Of a stretch of DNA of 64,000 bases, positions 6,385 to 14,489 are shown in pieces (position 1 is the stretch's first letter; every line of letters begins with the position of its first letter). Position numbers and translations under genes: made by a program. Source of the stretch: Streptomyces radicis (GTDB taxonomy: Bacteria; Actinomycetota; Actinomycetes; Streptomycetales; Streptomycetaceae); the NCBI RefSeq assembly GCF_003626575.1, contig NZ_RBDY01000005.1, positions 62,001-126,000 on the forward strand, given 5' to 3'. The notes beneath the pieces were generated by a model. The model did no database searches and was not told the origin of the DNA. It was given only the letters and a program-made list of their open reading frames with translations.

Positions 6385-7887
6385 TTGTCCCTCCTCCGAC
6401 TCCGCGACGTCAGCAAGTCCTTCGGTGCCGTCGCCGCCGTGCGCGGCGTCTCGTTCGGGCTCGATCCCGGGGTCGTGCACGGCCTCGTCGGGGAGAACGG
6501 CGCCGGGAAGTCCACCGTCGTCAAGATGCTGGCCGGGGTGCACAGGCCCGACGCGGGTGGCGTCGAGATCGAAGGGCGCCCCGTCGAGCTGCACCGCCCC
6601 GCCGATGCCAAGGCCGCCGGGATCGCCGTCATCCACCAGGAGCCGACCCTCTTCCCCGATCTCTCCGTCGCCGAGAACATCTTCATGGGCCGTCAGCCCA
6701 CCGCCCGCCTCGGCCGCATCGATCGCGCGGCGATGCGGCGGGCCGCGGAGGAGCTGTTCGCGCGGCTCGGGGTCGCGGTCGACCCCGAGCGGCAGGCGCG
6801 TGGCCTGTCGATCGCCGACCAGCAGGTCGTCGAGATCGCCAAGGCGCTCTCCCTCGACGCCCGGGTCTTCGTCATGGACGAGCCCACCGCCGCGCTCACC
6901 GGCGTGGAGGTGCGGCGGCTCTTCGCCGTGGTGCGCGGGCTGTGCGAGCGGGGCGCTGCCGTGCTGTTCATCTCGCACCGCTTCGACGAGGTGTTCACGC
7001 TGTGCCGGGACCTCACCGTGATGCGCGACGGGGCGTGGGTGTCCACCGACCCGGTCGCGGACCTGACCGTGGAGACGGTGGTGCGGCGGATGGTCGGCCG
7101 CGAGGTGTCCGCGCTCTACCCCAGGGAGCCCGGGGCGAACGAGCCGGGCGAGGTCGTGCTCGACGTCAAGGGCCTGTCGCGCGCGGGCGCGTTCTCCGAC
7201 ATCGGGTTCGAGGTCAGGGCGGGCGAGATCGTCGCGTTGGCCGGGCTCGTGGGCGCGGGGCGCAGCGAGGTGGTGCGGGCGGTGTTCGGCGTGGACCGCT
7301 ATGACCGGGGCGAGGTGCGGGTGGGCGGGCGGCGGCTGCCGCCCGGCTCGCCCGCCGCCGCGATGGCGGCGGGGGTCGCGCTGGTGCCGGAGGACCGCAG
7401 ACAGCAGGGGCTCGTCATGGAGCTCTCGGTGGAGCGCAACGCCACGCTCACGCGGCTGCGTCCGCTCGCGAGGTTCGGGCTGCTGTCGGGGCGCGGCGAA
7501 CGGCGGGCCGCGGCCGAGTGGGCCGAGCGGCTGCGGGTCAAGCACGGGCGGCCGACCGACGCGGTGGGCACGCTCTCGGGCGGGAACCAGCAGAAGCTCG
7601 TGCTCGCCAAGTGGCTCGCCACCTCGCCGAAGGTGCTGATCGTGGACGAGCCGACCCGCGGCATCGACGTGGGCACCAAGGCGGAGGTGCACCGGCTCAT
7701 GTCGGGGCTCGCCGACGAGGGAATGGCGGTGGTGATGGTGTCGTCCGAGCTTCCCGAGGTGCTCGGGATGGCCGACCGGGTGCTGGTGATGCGCGAGGGG
7801 CAGCTGACGGCGGAGCTGCCGGGGCGGCGGGCCACCGAGGAGTCGGTGATGTTCGCGGCCACCGGGCAGCGGGAGGGTGGCGCATGA
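6385..7887 (+). CDS. CUT2 sugar ABC transporter ATP-binding protein (RhaT/RbsA-like)
   Basis: 500 residues from a TTG at 6385, chosen because AAGGAGAG sits five bases upstream. Two tandem ABC domains are present, as in RbsA/MglA-type ATPases. The first has Walker [10 protein letters not shown], a degenerate signature (LSIADQQ) and Walker [12 protein letters not shown]. The second has a degenerate P-loop (GLVGAGRSE), signature LSGGNQQK and Walker [12 protein letters not shown]. It energises import through the two permeases that follow (starts overlapping as ATGA). The substrate is inferred from the binding protein to be a deoxyhexose-like monosaccharide, possibly L-rhamnose. Confidence 0.88.
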   Translation: MSLLRLRDVSKSFGAVAAVRGVSFGLDPGVVHGLVGENGAGKSTVVKMLAGVHRPDAGGVEIEGRPVELHRPADAKAAGIAVIHQEPTLFPDLSVAENIFMGRQPTARLGRIDRAAMRRAAEELFARLGVAVDPERQARGLSIADQQVVEIAKALSLDARVFVMDEPTAALTGVEVRRLFAVVRGLCERGAAVLFISHRFDEVFTLCRDLTVMRDGAWVSTDPVADLTVETVVRRMVGREVSALYPREPGANEPGEVVLDVKGLSRAGAFSDIGFEVRAGEIVALAGLVGAGRSEVVRAVFGVDRYDRGEVRVGGRRLPPGSPAAAMAAGVALVPEDRRQQGLVMELSVERNATLTRLRPLARFGLLSGRGERRAAAEWAERLRVKHGRPTDAVGTLSGGNQQKLVLAKWLATSPKVLIVDEPTRGIDVGTKAEVHRLMSGLADEGMAVVMVSSELPEVLGMADRVLVMREGQLTAELPGRRATEESVMFAATGQREGGA

Positions 7888-8918
7888 CGGCGCTGCGGGC
7901 CCGCCGTGAGCTGGGCGTGCTGCTCGCGCTCGCGCTGCTCGTGGCGTTCACGGCCGCCGACAACTCCCGTTTCCTGTCGTCCCAGTCGATCCGCGACGTG
8001 CTGCTGAGCGCCTCGATCCTGGTGGTGCTCGCGGTCGGCCAGACGGTCGTGGTCGTCACCCGGAACATCGACCTTTCGGTGGGCTCCGTGCTCGGCCTGA
8101 CGGCGTTCGCGACGGGCAAGCTGTTCGTCGCCGCGCCAGGGACGCCGCTGGTCGTGGCGGTGCTCGCGGGCGTGGGCCTGGGCGCGCTGTGCGGGGCGCT
8201 CAACGGCGCGCTCATCGCCGCGGCGCGCGTTCCGGCGCTGGTGATCACGCTGGGGACGCTGTACGTGCTGCGCGGCGTGGACCACTCGTGGGCGTCGGGC
8301 GAGCAGATCAACGCGGCCGATCTGCCGCGTTCCTTCCTGGACTTCGGGACCGCGACGGTCCTCGGGGTGCCGGTGCTCGCGCTCGTGGCCGCCGCGGTGC
8401 TGCTCGTGGTGGCGACGTGGCTCGGCTCGTACCGGGTGGGGCGCGAGCTGTACGCGATCGGCTCCGAGCCCGCGGCGGCGCGGCTCTCGGGGATCCCGGT
8501 GGGCGCGCGGGTGTTCCTGGCGTTCGTGGTGAGCGGGGCGCTCGCGGGCCTGGCGGGGGTACTGCACGCGGCCCGTTACGGAACGGTCGACGCGACGGTG
8601 GGCAGCGGCATGGAGCTCCAGGTGGTGGCCGCCGTGGTGGTGGGTGGCGTGGCGATCTTCGGGGGCAGCGGAACGGCCTACGGGGCGGCGATCGGCGCGC
8701 TGCTGCTCACCACGATCGGCAGCTCGCTCGCGGTGCTGCGCGTGGATCCGTTCTGGCAGCAGGCCGCGGTGGGCGGGCTGATCCTGGCCGCGATCGGTCT
8801 TGACCGGGCGCTGGCGGCGCGGACGGCGAGACGCGCGGCGGCCCGTTCGGCGGCCGACGCGGCGGCAGGTCAGGACGCCGGTCGGCGCGGGGAGAGGGAG
8901 GCGACCCATGGCTCATGA
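7884..8918 (+). CDS. CUT2 sugar ABC transporter permease (RhaP-like)
   Basis: 344 residues, ATG overlapping the ATPase stop (ATGA). Eight to ten hydrophobic helices with the CUT2 permease motif '[14 protein letters not shown]' and the cytoplasmic loop '[21 protein letters not shown]' that contacts the ATPase. Pairs with the next permease as a heterodimer. The C-terminal 35 residues are Ala/Arg-rich and cytoplasmic. Substrate specificity cannot be read from this protein alone. Confidence 0.88.
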   Translation: MTALRARRELGVLLALALLVAFTAADNSRFLSSQSIRDVLLSASILVVLAVGQTVVVVTRNIDLSVGSVLGLTAFATGKLFVAAPGTPLVVAVLAGVGLGALCGALNGALIAAARVPALVITLGTLYVLRGVDHSWASGEQINAADLPRSFLDFGTATVLGVPVLALVAAAVLLVVATWLGSYRVGRELYAIGSEPAAARLSGIPVGARVFLAFVVSGALAGLAGVLHAARYGTVDATVGSGMELQVVAAVVVGGVAIFGGSGTAYGAAIGALLLTTIGSSLAVLRVDPFWQQAAVGGLILAAIGLDRALAARTARRAAARSAADAAAGQDAGRRGEREATHGS

Positions 8919-9966
8919 CTCGCTCTACGCGAGCCCGCAGCGGCGGCCGGGCGCGGGGCGCGGGAGGCGGCGCACGGCGTGGGTGCCGCGCCGCTGGGAC
9001 GCGGCCCTGGTGAGCGCGCTGCTGCTGGTGGTGCTCGGCTCGGCGCTGCTGGTGGACGGCTTCGCGACGGGCCGCAACGCGCAGTTCCTGCTGCTCGACG
9101 CGGTGGCGATCGGCCTGGTGGCGCTGCCGATGACGCTCGTGGTGATCACGGGCGAGATCGATCTCTCGGTGGCGAGCACGCTCGGCCTGTGCAGCGCGGT
9201 GATGGGGCAGCTGTGGCTGTCGGGGTGGCCGCTCGAGCTGGTCGTGGTGGCGGCGGTGGCGCTCGGCGCGGTCCTGGGCGCGGTGAACGGGGTGTTCGTG
9301 ACCGCGTTCGGGCTGCCGTCGCTCGCGGTGACGATCGGCACGCTCGCGGCGTACCGGGGGCTGGCGTTCGTGGTGCTCGGCGACCAGGCGGTGGCGGACT
9401 TCCCCGGCGACTGGACGTCGGCGGCGGTGGAGACGGCGCCGGGCGGGGCGCTGCCGTGGGCGATGGTGGGCACGGCGCTGCTCGCGGTGGCGTTCGGGGT
9501 GGTGCTGCACGCGACGCCGTTCGGGCGTGAGCTGTACGCGATCGGGAGCAACGCGGAGGCCGCGCGCTTCTCGGGGATCCCGGTGGCGCGGCGGAAGTTC
9601 TGGCTCTTCGTGGTGTGCGGGGCGGTGTCGGGCCTGGCGGGCGTGTACTGGACGCTGCGCTACGCGAGCGCGCGGGCCGACAACGGCGAGGGCCTCGAAC
9701 TGGCCGTGGTGGCCGCGGTGTTGCTGGGCGGGGTGTCGATCTTCGGGGGCCGGGGGACGCTGGCCGGGGTGTGCGCCGGGGTGCTGCTGCTCGGCGTGCT
9801 GCGGAACGCGTTGCAGCTGGCCGACGTGGCCGCGGACACGCTCGACATCGTGACGGGCTCGCTGCTGATCGTCTCGGTGGTGGTGCCGAACGCCGTGGCG
9901 ATGGCCAGGGCGCGGCTCGCGCGGAAGGACCGGCACGAGGGAACTCACGAGAGGAAGTTCGGATGA
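8908..9966 (+). CDS. CUT2 sugar ABC transporter permease (RhaQ-like)
   Basis: 352 residues from the ATG at 8908, preceded by GGAGAGGGAGG and overlapping the previous gene by 11 bp. It has an Arg-rich N-terminal tail, then a multi-helix permease with 'TGEIDLSVASTLGL' and the coupling loop '[21 protein letters not shown]'. Both motifs closely parallel the preceding permease, consistent with an old duplication. Its stop overlaps the start of the binding-protein gene (ATGA), so all four genes are translationally coupled. Confidence 0.88.
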   Translation: MAHDSLYASPQRRPGAGRGRRRTAWVPRRWDAALVSALLLVVLGSALLVDGFATGRNAQFLLLDAVAIGLVALPMTLVVITGEIDLSVASTLGLCSAVMGQLWLSGWPLELVVVAAVALGAVLGAVNGVFVTAFGLPSLAVTIGTLAAYRGLAFVVLGDQAVADFPGDWTSAAVETAPGGALPWAMVGTALLAVAFGVVLHATPFGRELYAIGSNAEAARFSGIPVARRKFWLFVVCGAVSGLAGVYWTLRYASARADNGEGLELAVVAAVLLGGVSIFGGRGTLAGVCAGVLLLGVLRNALQLADVAADTLDIVTGSLLIVSVVVPNAVAMARARLARKDRHEGTHERKFG

Positions 9967-11066
9967 TGCTGCGCAGTGATCGCCGCGGTCGCCGCCGGGG
10001 CGGCGCGTCCCGGGTGGGCGTGGCCGCGGTCGCGTGGACGGCCCTGCTCGCCACGGCGGCGTGCGGGGGGACGACCAGGGACGAGAACGCCGAGCCCGAG
10101 GACCGTGGCGGCCCGACGGGCGAGGCGGACCCGGACGCGCCGCTGCGGGACGACCTGGTGGTGGCGTTCCTGCCCAAGCAGGTCAACAACCCCTACTTCA
10201 CGGTCGCCGACGGCGGCGGCGAGACGGCGGTGGGCGAGTTCGGCGGCGAGTACAAGGAGTCGGGCCCGACGGAGGCGAGCGCCTCGTCCCAGGTGAGCCA
10301 CGTCAACACGCTGTCGCAGCAGGGCACGGATGTGATCGCCCTGGCGGCCAACGACCCCAACGCGGTGTGCGGGGCCCTGGACAGCGCGCGGGACGCGGGG
10401 GCGCGGGTGGTGACGTTCGACTCGGACACGAACCCCGGGTGCCGTGACCTGTTTGTCAACCAGGCGACGGCCGAGGACATCGCGCGCACCCAGGTCGAGC
10501 TGATCGCCGAACAGATCGGCGGCGAGGGCGAGGTGGCCATCCTGTCGGCGACGCCGAACGCCACCAACCAGAACGCCTGGATCGCGCTCATGGAGGAGGA
10601 GCTGGCCGCGCCCGAGTACGCGGACATCGAGCTGGTCACGGTCGCCTACGGCAACGACGAGGACGAGAAGTCGTTCCAGGAGACCCAGGGTCTGCTGCGC
10701 TCGTACCCGGATCTGGCGGGGATCATCTCGCCGACCACGGTGGGCCTGGCCGCGGCGGCCCGTTATCTGTCGGGCTCGGAGTTCCAGGGGGAGGTGGCGC
10801 TCACGGGCCTGGGGACGCCCAACCAGATGCGGGAGTACGTGCACGACGGGACGGTGGAGTCGTTCGCGCTGTGGGACCCGGCCGAGCTCGGCTATCTGGC
10901 GGCCTACGCGGGCGCTGCGCTGGCGTCGGGTCAGATCACGGGCGCGGAAGGGGAGACGTTCACCGCGGGCGAGTTGGGCGACTACACGATCGGCGCCGAC
11001 GGGGTGGTGGTGCTCGGGCCGCCGACGGTGTTCGAGGAGGGGAACGTCGACGACTACGACTTCTGA
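9963..11066 (+). CDS. Sugar-binding lipoprotein of CUT2 transporter (RhaS-like)
   Basis: 367 residues. The Arg-rich N-terminus, hydrophobic stretch and LLATAACGG lipobox predict lipidation at Cys, anchoring it outside the membrane. The mature part is a periplasmic-binding protein type 1/RbsB fold: 'FLPKQVNNPYFTVADGG', 'DVIALAANDPNAV' and 'ARVVTFDSDTN' match the RhaS/LsrB branch better than ribose- or galactose-binding proteins. Rhamnose is thus the favoured but unproven ligand, since mutarotase, isomerase and kinase genes are absent here. The stop codon lies in a 15-bp tandem duplication carrying two further in-frame TGA codons. Confidence 0.85.
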   Translation: MMLRSDRRGRRRGGASRVGVAAVAWTALLATAACGGTTRDENAEPEDRGGPTGEADPDAPLRDDLVVAFLPKQVNNPYFTVADGGGETAVGEFGGEYKESGPTEASASSQVSHVNTLSQQGTDVIALAANDPNAVCGALDSARDAGARVVTFDSDTNPGCRDLFVNQATAEDIARTQVELIAEQIGGEGEVAILSATPNATNQNAWIALMEEELAAPEYADIELVTVAYGNDEDEKSFQETQGLLRSYPDLAGIISPTTVGLAAAARYLSGSEFQGEVALTGLGTPNQMREYVHDGTVESFALWDPAELGYLAAYAGAALASGQITGAEGETFTAGELGDYTIGADGVVVLGPPTVFEEGNVDDYDF

Positions 11067-11096
11067 CGCTTCGGCTTCTGACGCTTCGACTTCTGA
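11058..11096 (+). repeat. 15-bp tandem duplication carrying repeated in-frame stop codons
   Basis: Units GACTTCTGACGCTTC (11058-11072) and GGCTTCTGACGCTTC (11073-11087), then GACTTCTGA. TGA occurs at 11064, 11079 and 11094, all in the frame of the upstream gene. Similar stop-containing 15-bp units occur at 24371-24415 and 43803-43832. Confidence 0.85.
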
Positions 11097-11112
11097 ACGG
11101 GGGCTCGTGGCC

Positions 11113-12177
11113 TCAGCTCTGGCCCGCGCCGTCGAGGGTGACGACCACCTTGATGTCGCCGGGGCGCGACTCGTACGCCTCCTGGCAGCGCTCCAGCGGG
11201 ACGCGGCGCGTGATGAGGCGGTCGAGCCAGTCGAGGTCGGCGTGGGCGAGGGCCTGGGCGGCCTGCTGGTAGTGGCGTGGGTTGGCGTTGACCGAGCCGA
11301 CGACGGCGTCGTTCTCCAGGACCAGCTCCCGGTTGAGCGAGGCCGCGTCAACGGCGAGCGGGCGGCCGGCGGATGAGACGCCGGTGAGGCAGACGACGCC
11401 GTAGCCGCCGGTGCCGGTCAGCACGTCGAGCACGACGGGCCCCGCGCCCGTGGCCTCGATGACGATGTCGGGGCGCACCTTGTCGGCGACCTCGGCGGCG
11501 TCCTCGGTGTGGTAGGTGGCGCCCAGGTCGGCGACGAGTCCCGGCTTGGGCCCCTCGGAGACGCGGTCGAGGACGTGCACGTCGAGGCCGCGTTTCACGC
11601 CGAGCAGGGCGGCGAGCAGGCCGACCGGGCCCGCGCCCGTGACCAGCACGCGCCGGGGGTCGAACCACGCGCGGGCGCCGACCCGTTCGACCTGCTCCCA
11701 CGCCTTGGCGACCACGGAGGTGGGCTCCATGAGCACGCCGACGCGTTCGAGGCGGGCGTCGAGCGGGATCGCGTAGTCCGGCTCGATCGTCCAGCTCTCG
11801 CTGGCGTAGCCGTCGCGCTCCTTGATGCCGCGCTCGGTGAAGCGGCCGTTGCGGCACATGTCGAACTCGCCGCGTCGGCACGCCCCGCACGGCTCGGGGT
11901 CGGGGCGGCGGACCACGCCCATCACCAGGTCGCCCGGGGTGAAGCCGCTGCCGGGTGGCGCGGCGCGGACGCGGCCGAGGGACTCGTGGCCGATGACCAG
12001 GCGGTCGTGCCCCAGGGGCGCGGCGCCGTAGTCGCCCGCGACGATCTCGTGGTCCGTGCCGCACACGCCGATGGCGAGCGCGTCGACGAGCAGCTCGCCG
12101 TCGGCGGGGGCGGGCTCGGGGACCTCGTCCACCCGCAGCGAGCCGGATTGTCTGGGTTGCACCGTAATCGCACGCAT
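11113..12177 (-). CDS. gdh: Glucose 1-dehydrogenase, zinc-dependent medium-chain dehydrogenase family
   Basis: 354 residues from the ATG at 12177; the overlapping ATG at 12180 is possible. N-terminal GroES-like domain with catalytic zinc residues in 'GVCGTDHEIVAGDYG' and 'LVIGHESLG', and a structural zinc loop EPCGACRRGEFDMC. The Rossmann domain starts at 'RRVLVTGAGPVGLLAALLG', and the arrangement matches the archaeal-type glucose dehydrogenase C-domain, ending 'EAYESRPGDIKVVV'. It would oxidise glucose (or galactose) to gluconolactone with NAD(P). Divergent gntP and the nearby GMC/Rieske genes support a sugar-acid role. Confidence 0.85.
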   Translation of the reverse strand: MRAITVQPRQSGSLRVDEVPEPAPADGELLVDALAIGVCGTDHEIVAGDYGAAPLGHDRLVIGHESLGRVRAAPPGSGFTPGDLVMGVVRRPDPEPCGACRRGEFDMCRNGRFTERGIKERDGYASESWTIEPDYAIPLDARLERVGVLMEPTSVVAKAWEQVERVGARAWFDPRRVLVTGAGPVGLLAALLGVKRGLDVHVLDRVSEGPKPGLVADLGATYHTEDAAEVADKVRPDIVIEATGAGPVVLDVLTGTGGYGVVCLTGVSSAGRPLAVDAASLNRELVLENDAVVGSVNANPRHYQQAAQALAHADLDWLDRLITRRVPLERCQEAYESRPGDIKVVVTLDGAGQS

Positions 12178-12254
12178 CATCCCCCACGGTCGCACGGCGG
12201 CGCCGGGTCGGCCACCCGAGGCGCCAGGCGACCCCTTTCGCCACCCAGGGCGCG

Positions 12255-12285
12255 GCTGATAGTTTCCGCCGGCGAATCGATCAGC
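12255..12285. promoter_or_regulatory. 12-bp-arm inverted repeat before gntP, candidate operator
   Basis: GCTGATAGTTTC (12255-12266) and GAATCGATCAGC (12274-12285) form an inverted repeat matching at 10 of 12 positions, with spacer CGCCGGC. It lies in the 127-bp divergent gdh/gntP intergenic region and ends five bases before the GAGGGAG ribosome binding site. It is a strong candidate operator for a dimeric regulator controlling gntP and perhaps gdh. The regulator is unknown. Confidence 0.45.
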
Positions 12286-12304
12286 CGAACGAGGGAGTTC
12301 CGGC

Positions 12305-13699
12305 ATGTCGGACGAGGATGCCTGGGTACAGACGATGTCCACGGGGCCGCTGCTGGCCATCGCGGGCGCGGCGATCGCGGTCCTGCTGTTCTCGATCATC
12401 AAGCTCCATCTGCACGCGTTCCTCGCCCTGGTCGGGGTCAGCCTGCTCACGGCGTTCGCGACCGGGATCCCTTCGGAGCAGGTGGTGCCGACGCTCACCG
12501 GCGGCTTCGGTGACACGCTGGGCAACGTCGCGCTGCTGGTCGGGCTCGGCGCGATCCTCGGGCGGCTGATCGAGGTCAGCGGCGGCGCGCGGTCGCTCAC
12601 GGACGCGCTGATACGCCGGTTCGGCGAGGAACGGGCCCCGCTGGCGCTCGGCGTCGCCTCGTTGATCTTCGGCTTTCCGATCTTCTTCGATGCTGGCCTG
12701 GTCGTGATGCTGCCGATCGTCTTCGCGGTCGCGCGGCGGCTCGGCGGCGGCATCCTGCGGTACGGGCTGCCGGTCGCCGGGGCGTTCTCCGTGATGCATG
12801 TCTTCCTGCCGCCGCACCCTGGCCCGGTCGCGGCGACCGAGCTGCTGGGCGCGGACATCGGCCTGGTCGTCGTGTTCGGCCTGGTCATCGCCCTGCCCAC
12901 GTGGTACCTGACCAGCTACCTGTACGGCCTGTGGGTGGGCAAGCGCCTGGTGCTGCCCGTGCCCGACATCCTGGCCGGGGGCCCGCGCGCGGACGGCGAG
13001 ATGGACGAGAACCCGCCCCGGCCCACCACGGTCGTCCTGCTGCTGCTCCTGCCGCTGGTGCTGATCTTCGTCAACACCGGGCTCGACGCGGCCCGCGCCG
13101 CGGGCTGGCTCAGCGGTGAGCAGGGCTGGTTCAACCTGGCTCGCGCGGTGGGCTCGGCGCCCGTGGCGCTGCTGATCGCCGTGCTGGTGGCGGGCTATGT
13201 GCTGGGCCCTCGCCGCGGCTACGGCGCCGACCTGGTCGAGAAGCTGACGGAGTCCGCGCTCGGCCCGGTCTGCTCGATCATCCTGATCACGGGCGCGGGC
13301 GGGATGTTCGGGGCGGTGCTGCGGGCCAGCGGCATCGGGGAGGCGCTCTCGGAGAGCCTGTCGGACATCGGACTGCCGGTCGTGGTCGCGGCGTTCATCA
13401 TCGCCGGTGCCCTGCGGGTGGCCCAGGGCTCGGCCACGGTGGCGCTCACGACGGCCGCGGGGCTCGTCCAACCGCTGGTCGACGGCGGCGAGTTCAGCTC
13501 GGTGGCGCTGGCCGCGCTGGTGCTCGCCCTGGCGGCGGGCTCGGTGATCGCCAGCCATGTGAACGACTCGGGGTTCTGGCTCGTCGGCCGGTTCATGGAC
13601 ATGGACGTCAAGACGACGCTCAAGACGTGGACGGTGATGCAGAGCACGATCGCCCTGATGGGCTTCGCCCTCGCCGCCCTGCTCTACGCGGTGGCGTGA
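12305..13699 (+). CDS. gntP: Gluconate:H+ symporter, GntP family
   Basis: 464 residues, ATG preceded by GAGGGAG. The protein is nearly all membrane with about 12-14 helices. GntP-family landmarks include 'LGAILGRLIEVSGGARSLTDA', 'FGFPIFFDAGLVVMLPI' and 'VFLPPHPGPVAATELLGADIG', then ASHVNDSGFWLVGRF near the C-terminus. It imports gluconate or a similar sugar acid with protons. With divergent gdh and the downstream gnd gene (22258) it suggests a gluconate route into 6-phosphogluconate. No gluconokinase was recognised in the window. Its last 16 bp overlap the next reverse-strand gene. Confidence 0.9.
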   Translation: MSDEDAWVQTMSTGPLLAIAGAAIAVLLFSIIKLHLHAFLALVGVSLLTAFATGIPSEQVVPTLTGGFGDTLGNVALLVGLGAILGRLIEVSGGARSLTDALIRRFGEERAPLALGVASLIFGFPIFFDAGLVVMLPIVFAVARRLGGGILRYGLPVAGAFSVMHVFLPPHPGPVAATELLGADIGLVVVFGLVIALPTWYLTSYLYGLWVGKRLVLPVPDILAGGPRADGEMDENPPRPTTVVLLLLLPLVLIFVNTGLDAARAAGWLSGEQGWFNLARAVGSAPVALLIAVLVAGYVLGPRRGYGADLVEKLTESALGPVCSIILITGAGGMFGAVLRASGIGEALSESLSDIGLPVVVAAFIIAGALRVAQGSATVALTTAAGLVQPLVDGGEFSSVALAALVLALAAGSVIASHVNDSGFWLVGRFMDMDVKTTLKTWTVMQSTIALMGFALAALLYAVA

Positions 13700-14316
13700 T
13701 CGCCGGGGGGCGGTGGCGAGATCGGGGTCGTGGCGGTCTCCCGGTCGAGCAGCGTCGCCGAGGCGCAGCCGCGCGGCAGGCGCCCGGCCTCCAGCTGCGC
13801 CACCAGGCGCGCCACCGCGCGCCGATGGCGGGCGAACGCGCGCCGTGACACGCTCCGGCCGCGTTCGCGCTGCCCGGCCAGGGCCGTCTCGGGCGCGACG
13901 TCGAGCACCACCAGGTGGAAGCCCGTGCCGCGGCGCCCGGCGTCGCGGCCGAGCCAGTGGCGGACCCAGGCCGTGCGCCCGCAGTCGTGCACCAGGACGC
14001 CACGGCCCGAGCGCAGCGCGCGATAAAGCCTGACGTAGTGCGCGAGGCGCGCGGCGGGGCGGTAGACGGCGTAGGGCAGCCAGCGCGGCAGGCGGCCCTC
14101 CCAACGCTCCCTGACCTCCTGAGCGTCGATCAGCAGCACCGAGCGGTGCGCCTCGGCGGTGCGGCGCATCAGCGTGGACTTGCCGCTGCCCGGCAGCCCC
14201 GAGATGACGACCCGTTGGCCCTCGGGCCAGCGCGGCGGATCGTCCGTCAGCGGAAGGGCGGCCGAACCACCGGGCCTTGACGTGGGACTTCGAAGGTCTC
14301 GCACGCGGTGCGCCAT
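13684..14316 (-). CDS. P-loop ATP-binding protein (AAA-like, nucleoside/gluconate kinase-like fold)
   Basis: 210 residues from the ATG at 14316, preceded by GGAAGGGG. A clear Walker A, VVISGLPGSGKSTLMRRTA, lies near residues 33-50. 'RGVLVHDCGR' and 'FHLVVLDVAPETALAGQRERGRSVSR' resemble the Walker B and lid arginines of small P-loop kinases. Close homologues in streptomycetes are simply called AAA-family ATPases. Despite the gntP neighbour it lacks the gluconokinase pattern GVSGSGKST and its conserved downstream motifs, so I do not call it GntK. Substrate unknown. Convergent with gntP, overlapping 16 bp. Confidence 0.65.
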   Translation of the reverse strand: MAHRVRDLRSPTSRPGGSAALPLTDDPPRWPEGQRVVISGLPGSGKSTLMRRTAEAHRSVLLIDAQEVRERWEGRLPRWLPYAVYRPAARLAHYVRLYRALRSGRGVLVHDCGRTAWVRHWLGRDAGRRGTGFHLVVLDVAPETALAGQRERGRSVSRRAFARHRRAVARLVAQLEAGRLPRGCASATLLDRETATTPISPPPPGDHATA

Positions 14317-14489
14317 GGCCGACGTCCCCTTCCGGACCGGTGCAGCGCGCCCTCGCGCGGGCGCCGGGGCGGCGCGCGACGGCGAGACCTGACCGCGGAC
14401 TTGGTGAAACCGTAACCTTTGCGTCCGCCGCCGCGCAACGCCACCTCCACCCCGCCCACCTCGCCGAACTCCCGTCCGAGCCAAGGGAG

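Noticed and set aside
6385..7887. ABC ATPase after the lasso operon as the missing lasso exporter
   Set aside because: It has two ATPase domains of the sugar-import RbsA type, no membrane domain, its own promoter, and two permeases plus a binding protein behind it.
13684..14316. Gluconokinase next to gntP
   Set aside because: The P-loop and downstream motifs do not match GntK, and the gene is convergent with gntP rather than in an operon.
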